Assembly: GCA_036568605.1 (NCBI GenBank)
Contig: DATCSE010000321.1
Coordinates: forward strand, 1 to 8,335
Direction of reading: 5' to 3'
Origin: DATCSE01 sp036568605
Lineage (GTDB): Bacteria; Pseudomonadota; Gammaproteobacteria; Burkholderiales; Burkholderiaceae_C
Length of the DNA: 8,335 nt
Shown here: positions 5,454 to 8,335 of the stretch, in pieces
Layout: each line of letters opens with the position of its first letter
Position numbering within the stretch: the first letter of the stretch is position 1
Program-made: the position numbers and the translations under genes
Notes under the pieces: generated by a model
The model's database searches: none
Seen by the model: the letters and a program-made list of their open reading frames with translations, nothing else
Told to the model about the DNA's origin: nothing

Positions 5454-6323
5454 TCAGCACGAGAAGTCGTTCTCGAGCAGGGGTTGCGCCTTGACGACCC
5501 GATCGAGCGAGACGAGCTGCTCGAGCAGCGCCTTCATGTGCTTCAGCGGCACCGCGTTGGGCCCGTCGCTCAGTGCGTTGGCCGGGTCGGGGTGCGTCTC
5601 CATGAACACGCCGGCCACGCCGACCGCGATTGCCGCGCGCGCCAGCACCGGCACGAACTCGCGCTGCCCGCCCGAACTGGTGCCCTGGCCGCCGGGCAGC
5701 TGCACGCTGTGGGTCGCGTCGAACACGACCGGCGCGCCGGTCTCGCGCATGATCGCGAGGCTGCGCATGTCGGAAACCAGGTTGTTGTAGCCGAAGCTGG
5801 CGCCGCGCTCGCAGGCCATGAAGCTGTCTTCCGGGAGGCCCTTCTCGCGGGCTGCGTCACGTGCCTTGGCGATCACGTTGACCATGTCGTGCGGCGCGAG
5901 GAACTGGCCCTTCTTGATGTTCACGGGCTTGCCGCTTTGCGCGACCGCGCGGATGAAGTCGGTCTGCCGGCACAGGAAGGCCGGCGTCTGCAGCACGTCG
6001 ACGACGGCGGCGACCGCCGCGATGTCGTGATCGGTGTGCACGTCGGTCAGCACCGGCACCTTCAGCTCACGCTTGACCTTTGCGAGGATCTCCAGGCCTT
6101 TTTCCATGCCCGGGCCGCGGAACGACGTGCCGCTCGAGCGGTTCGCCTTGTCGTAGCTGGACTTGAAGATGAACGGGATGTTCAGCGCGCCGGTGATCTC
6201 CTTGAGCCGGCCGGCCACGTCCATCTGCAGTTGCTCGGACTCGACCACGCACGGGCCCGCGATCAGGAAGAAGGGTCGATCGAGGCCGACCTCGAAGCCG
6301 CACAGTTTCATCACGTTCGTCAT
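5454..6323 (-). CDS. kdsA: 3-deoxy-8-phosphooctulonate (Kdo-8-P) synthase, metal-dependent type
   Basis: Condenses PEP with D-arabinose 5-phosphate to Kdo-8-phosphate, the first committed step of Kdo for the lipopolysaccharide inner core. The 289 aa TIM-barrel protein shows FLIAGPCVVESE (19-30), KSSYDKANRSS (54-64), RGPGMEKGL (69-77), TDVH (93-96), VNIKKGQFLAP (134-144), CERGASFGYNNLVSDMRS (171-188) and FDATHSVQLPGGQGTSSGG (201-219). Cys25, in the place where metal-free enzymes have Asn, together with His205, Glu242 and Asp253, fits the metal-binding class. The start is uncertain: ATG 6323 forms TGATG with the pyrG stop and suggests translational coupling; ATG 6311 gives the commonest family N-terminus (MKLCGF, 285 aa); GTG 6326 is also in frame. 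The enzyme joins products of its neighbours: PEP from enolase, and CTP from PyrG for the later CMP-Kdo step. Confidence 0.97.
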   Translation of the reverse strand: MTNVMKLCGFEVGLDRPFFLIAGPCVVESEQLQMDVAGRLKEITGALNIPFIFKSSYDKANRSSGTSFRGPGMEKGLEILAKVKRELKVPVLTDVHTDHDIAAVAAVVDVLQTPAFLCRQTDFIRAVAQSGKPVNIKKGQFLAPHDMVNVIAKARDAAREKGLPEDSFMACERGASFGYNNLVSDMRSLAIMRETGAPVVFDATHSVQLPGGQGTSSGGQREFVPVLARAAIAVGVAGVFMETHPDPANALSDGPNAVPLKHMKALLEQLVSLDRVVKAQPLLENDFSC

Positions 6324-7978
6324 CACGCCACGGCTTTCAGCGTCTTGTCATCGGCGCGCTGGTGCTCCAGCGCGGCCTTCACGTAGCTCGTGAACAGCGG
6401 GTGCCCGTCCCACGGCGTGCTCTTGAACTCGGGGTGGAACTGCACGCCGACGAACCACGGGTGCACCTCGCGCGGCAGCTCGACGATTTCGGTCAGCTTC
6501 TCGCGCTGCGTGATCGCCGAGATCACGAGGCCCGCGTTCTGGATCCGCTCGAGGTAGTGTTCGTTGGCCTCGTAGCGGTGGCGGTGGCGCTCGGTCACGA
6601 CGTTGCCGTAGATCTGGTTGGCGAGCGTGCCGGGCTTCACGTCGGAGCTTTGCGCGCCCAGGCGCATCGTGCCGCCGAGGTCGGAGTTCGCGTCGCGCTT
6701 CTGGATCGTGCCGTCGCGATCCTGCCATTCGTCGATCAGCGCGATCACCGGGTGCGGCGTCGCGGGGTCGAACTCGGTGCTGTTGGCGTCCTTCAGGCCG
6801 GCGAGGTGGCGCGCGACCTCGATGGTCGCGACCTGCATCCCCAGGCAGATGCCCAGGTACGGAATCTTGTGCTCGCGCGCGTACTGCGCGGTCAGGATCT
6901 TGCCCTCGACGCCGCGCTTGCCGAAGCCGCCGGGCACCAGGATCGCGTCGAACTTCCCGAGCTGGCCGATGTTGGTTTCGTCGAGCAGCTCGGAGTCGAC
7001 GTACTCGATCTTCACGCGCGCATGGTTGTGGATGCCGGCATGGCGCAGCGCTTCGTTGAGCGACTTGTACGAGTCCGACAGGTCGGTGTACTTGCCGCAC
7101 ATCGCGATCGTGACCTCGTGCTTGGGGTGCTCGACCTCGTGCACGAGGCGATCCCAGCGCCGCAGGTCCGCGGGCTTGGTCAGCAACTGCAGCTTCATGC
7201 AGATCAGCTCGTCCAGCCGCTGCTCGTGCAGCATGCGTGGGACTTTGTAGATCGTGTCCACGTCCCACATCGAGATCACGCCCTGCAGTCCGACGTTGGT
7301 GAACAGCGAGATCTTGTCGCGCTCGTCGTCGGGGATCTCGCGGTCGGCGCGGCACAGCAGCGCATCGGGCTGGATGCCAATCTCCCGCATTTTCTGCACC
7401 GTGTGCTGCGTGGGCTTGGTCTTGAGCTCGCCCGCCGCGGCGATCCACGGCACGTAGGTCAGGTGCACGAACGCCGAGTTGTTCGGGCCGGCACGCAGCG
7501 CCATCTGGCGCGCGGCTTCGAGGAAGGGCAGCGACTCGATGTCGCCGACAGTGCCGCCGACCTCGACGATCGCGACGTCGACATCGTTCGCGCCGCGCTT
7601 GACGAACTCCTGGATCTCGTTGGTGACGTGCGGGATCACCTGCACCGTCTTGCCGAGGTAGTCGCCGCGGCGCTCCTTCTCGAGCACCGACTTGTAGATC
7701 TGGCCGGTCGTGAAGTTGTTGTAGCGTTTCATCCGTGTGCTGATGAAACGCTCGTAGTGGCCGAGGTCCAGGTCGGTCTCGGCGCCGTCGTCGGTGACGA
7801 ACACCTCGCCGTGCTGGAACGGGCTCATCGTGCCCGGATCCACGTTCAGATACGGGTCGAGCTTGATCAGGGTGACTTTGAGGCCGCGCGATTCGAGGAT
7901 CGCGCCGAGGGAAGCTGAAGCGATGCCCTTGCCCAGCGAGGACACCACACCGCCGGTGACAAAGACGAACTTGGTCAT
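6323..7978 (-). CDS. pyrG: CTP synthase (glutamine-hydrolysing)
   Basis: Makes CTP from UTP, ATP and glutamine, the last step of pyrimidine nucleotide synthesis; cytosolic and able to form filaments in many species. The 551 aa protein is complete (E. coli has 545). The synthase domain opens with FVFVTGGVVSSLGKGI (4-19) and contains DPYLNVDPGTMSPFQHGEVF (41-60), TDDGAETDLDLGHYERF and the GGTVGDIES motif (141-149). The glutamine amidotransferase domain has the oxyanion loop PGGFGKRG (349-356), nucleophile Cys378 in GICLGMQ, and His515/Glu517 in GVQFHPEF. ATG 7978 is chosen because MTKFVFVTGG is the family start; an in-frame ATG at 7990 would add four residues and lies in a hairpin stem. No clear Shine-Dalgarno is present. 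Its stop overlaps the kdsA ATG by one base. It is probably the first gene of the transcript made from the -10 box at 8025-8030. Confidence 0.98.
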   Translation of the reverse strand: MTKFVFVTGGVVSSLGKGIASASLGAILESRGLKVTLIKLDPYLNVDPGTMSPFQHGEVFVTDDGAETDLDLGHYERFISTRMKRYNNFTTGQIYKSVLEKERRGDYLGKTVQVIPHVTNEIQEFVKRGANDVDVAIVEVGGTVGDIESLPFLEAARQMALRAGPNNSAFVHLTYVPWIAAAGELKTKPTQHTVQKMREIGIQPDALLCRADREIPDDERDKISLFTNVGLQGVISMWDVDTIYKVPRMLHEQRLDELICMKLQLLTKPADLRRWDRLVHEVEHPKHEVTIAMCGKYTDLSDSYKSLNEALRHAGIHNHARVKIEYVDSELLDETNIGQLGKFDAILVPGGFGKRGVEGKILTAQYAREHKIPYLGICLGMQVATIEVARHLAGLKDANSTEFDPATPHPVIALIDEWQDRDGTIQKRDANSDLGGTMRLGAQSSDVKPGTLANQIYGNVVTERHRHRYEANEHYLERIQNAGLVISAITQREKLTEIVELPREVHPWFVGVQFHPEFKSTPWDGHPLFTSYVKAALEHQRADDKTLKAVA

Positions 7979-7986
7979 GGTGCGCA

Positions 7987-8007
7987 GCATTTGCTCGACA
8001 CAAATGC
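7987..8007 (-). promoter_or_regulatory. Hairpin in the pyrG leader, in place of a Shine-Dalgarno
   Basis: A perfect 7-bp stem GCATTTG / CAAATGC with a 7-nt loop (7994-8000) ends 8 nt before the pyrG ATG. In the mRNA the stem occupies the region where a ribosome site would be, and no Shine-Dalgarno is seen between it and the ATG. It may control or aid translation initiation. Its role is inferred from position only. Confidence 0.45.
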
Positions 8008-8024
8008 CCTGGTGGTAAAGCGCG

Positions 8025-8030
8025 ATTATA
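8025..8030 (-). promoter_or_regulatory. Consensus -10 box TATAAT upstream of pyrG
   Basis: A perfect TATAAT on the - strand lies in the 76-bp gap between the Anbu-type gene and pyrG. It stands out in very GC-rich DNA. Transcription would start near 8016-8018, giving a leader of about 40 nt. No good -35 is found at 16-18 bp spacing, where the sequence reads about GCGAGT, so an activator or a weak -35 may be involved. Confidence 0.55.
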
Positions 8031-8054
8031 CGTGTCGGGTCTGCCCCACTCGCG

Positions 8055-8335
8055 TCAGATGATCCTCTCGCCCGGGTGCGTGATCTTCTTCATCGACTCG
8101 TAGCGTCCCGCGACGCGCAGCGGCACGGCGCTCGATCCTTCGCCCCATTGGGGGTCCTCGATCGACTCGAACACCTGGCGCAGCCGCTGGCCCCAGGTGC
8201 CGCGGATCATCTGGAAGTACGGGTTTTGCTCGTCGATGCAGATGATGCGGTTGCTGGCTAGCGTGTTCGCCTCGTAGACCATCAGGTCGAGCGGCAGCCC
8301 GACCGAAAGATTCGACTTCAGCGACGAGTCCATCG
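8055..8335 (-). CDS. Proteasome-type (Anbu-like) Ntn-hydrolase, C-terminal part only
   Basis: About 93 C-terminal residues are visible; the gene continues beyond the right edge, and the ATG at 8333 is an internal Met. The stretch MDSSLKSNLSVGLPLDLMVY, then a short link to IICIDEQNPYFQMIRGTWGQ and RLRQVFESIEDPQW, matches from memory the end of the proteobacterial proteasome-type proteases called Anbu (ancestral beta subunit). These resemble proteasome beta subunits and assemble into open helical rings. The catalytic N-terminal Thr and most of the fold lie outside the window, so activity cannot be judged. Anbu genes are often found with transglutaminase-like, ATP-grasp and alpha-E genes; if so here, those would be upstream. 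It is 76 bp before pyrG, with a separate -10 box between, so the two are probably not one transcription unit only. Confidence 0.75.
   Translation of the reverse strand, partial: MDSSLKSNLSVGLPLDLMVYEANTLASNRIICIDEQNPYFQMIRGTWGQRLRQVFESIEDPQWGEGSSAVPLRVAGRYESMKKITHPGERII

Noticed and set aside
6362..7918. 518-codon open frame on the + strand opposite pyrG
   Set aside because: It lies wholly inside the verified CTP synthase gene and its protein has no family features; a GC-driven shadow.
6348..8003. 551-codon open frame on the - strand in another frame of pyrG
   Set aside because: Arg-rich shifted reading of pyrG. The true frame has all catalytic motifs.

Overview
The window looks like ordinary chromosomal DNA from a high-GC betaproteobacterium, most likely Burkholderiales of the Rubrivivax/Leptothrix/Methylibium kind. 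This is inferred from GC-rich codon use, the pyrG-kdsA-eno-ftsB gene order, and the style of the FtsB, KdsA and Hsp33 proteins. No rRNA, tRNA, CRISPR array, insertion sequence or phage gene was seen. Every stretch over 300 bases is covered by a gene.

Left part (1-2346): the 3' part of hslO (redox chaperone Hsp33, + strand) converges on a gene (- strand) for an uncharacterised protein with two zinc ribbons, one membrane helix, a TolA-like Ala/Lys/Gln-rich segment and a four-cysteine tail. A 156-bp divergent spacer separates that gene from a small four-helix CopD-like membrane protein (+ strand). The CopD-like gene in turn converges, across a hairpin holding both stop codons, on the long leftward gene series.

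Right part (2355-8335, all - strand, read right to left): the C-terminal end of a proteasome-like Anbu-type peptidase; then, behind a consensus -10 box and a leader hairpin, pyrG (CTP synthase); kdsA (Kdo-8-phosphate synthase), joined to pyrG by a TGATG stop/start; eno (enolase); ftsB (divisome); pnuC (nicotinamide riboside transporter); and a NadR-type ribosylnicotinamide kinase-like ATPase. Several genes are linked metabolically. Enolase makes the PEP that KdsA uses, and PyrG makes the CTP later used to activate Kdo for lipopolysaccharide. PnuC and the kinase form a two-gene NAD-precursor salvage unit at the 3' end of the series.

Most of the window is well-known housekeeping, and I see no clear novel defence or mobile system. 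The less explained items are a cluster of palindromes between eno and ftsB, a hairpin where the pyrG Shine-Dalgarno should be, a short tandem duplication at the ftsB/pnuC junction, the Cys/His tail of the kinase, and the zinc-ribbon membrane protein with a symmetric four-cysteine C-terminus.
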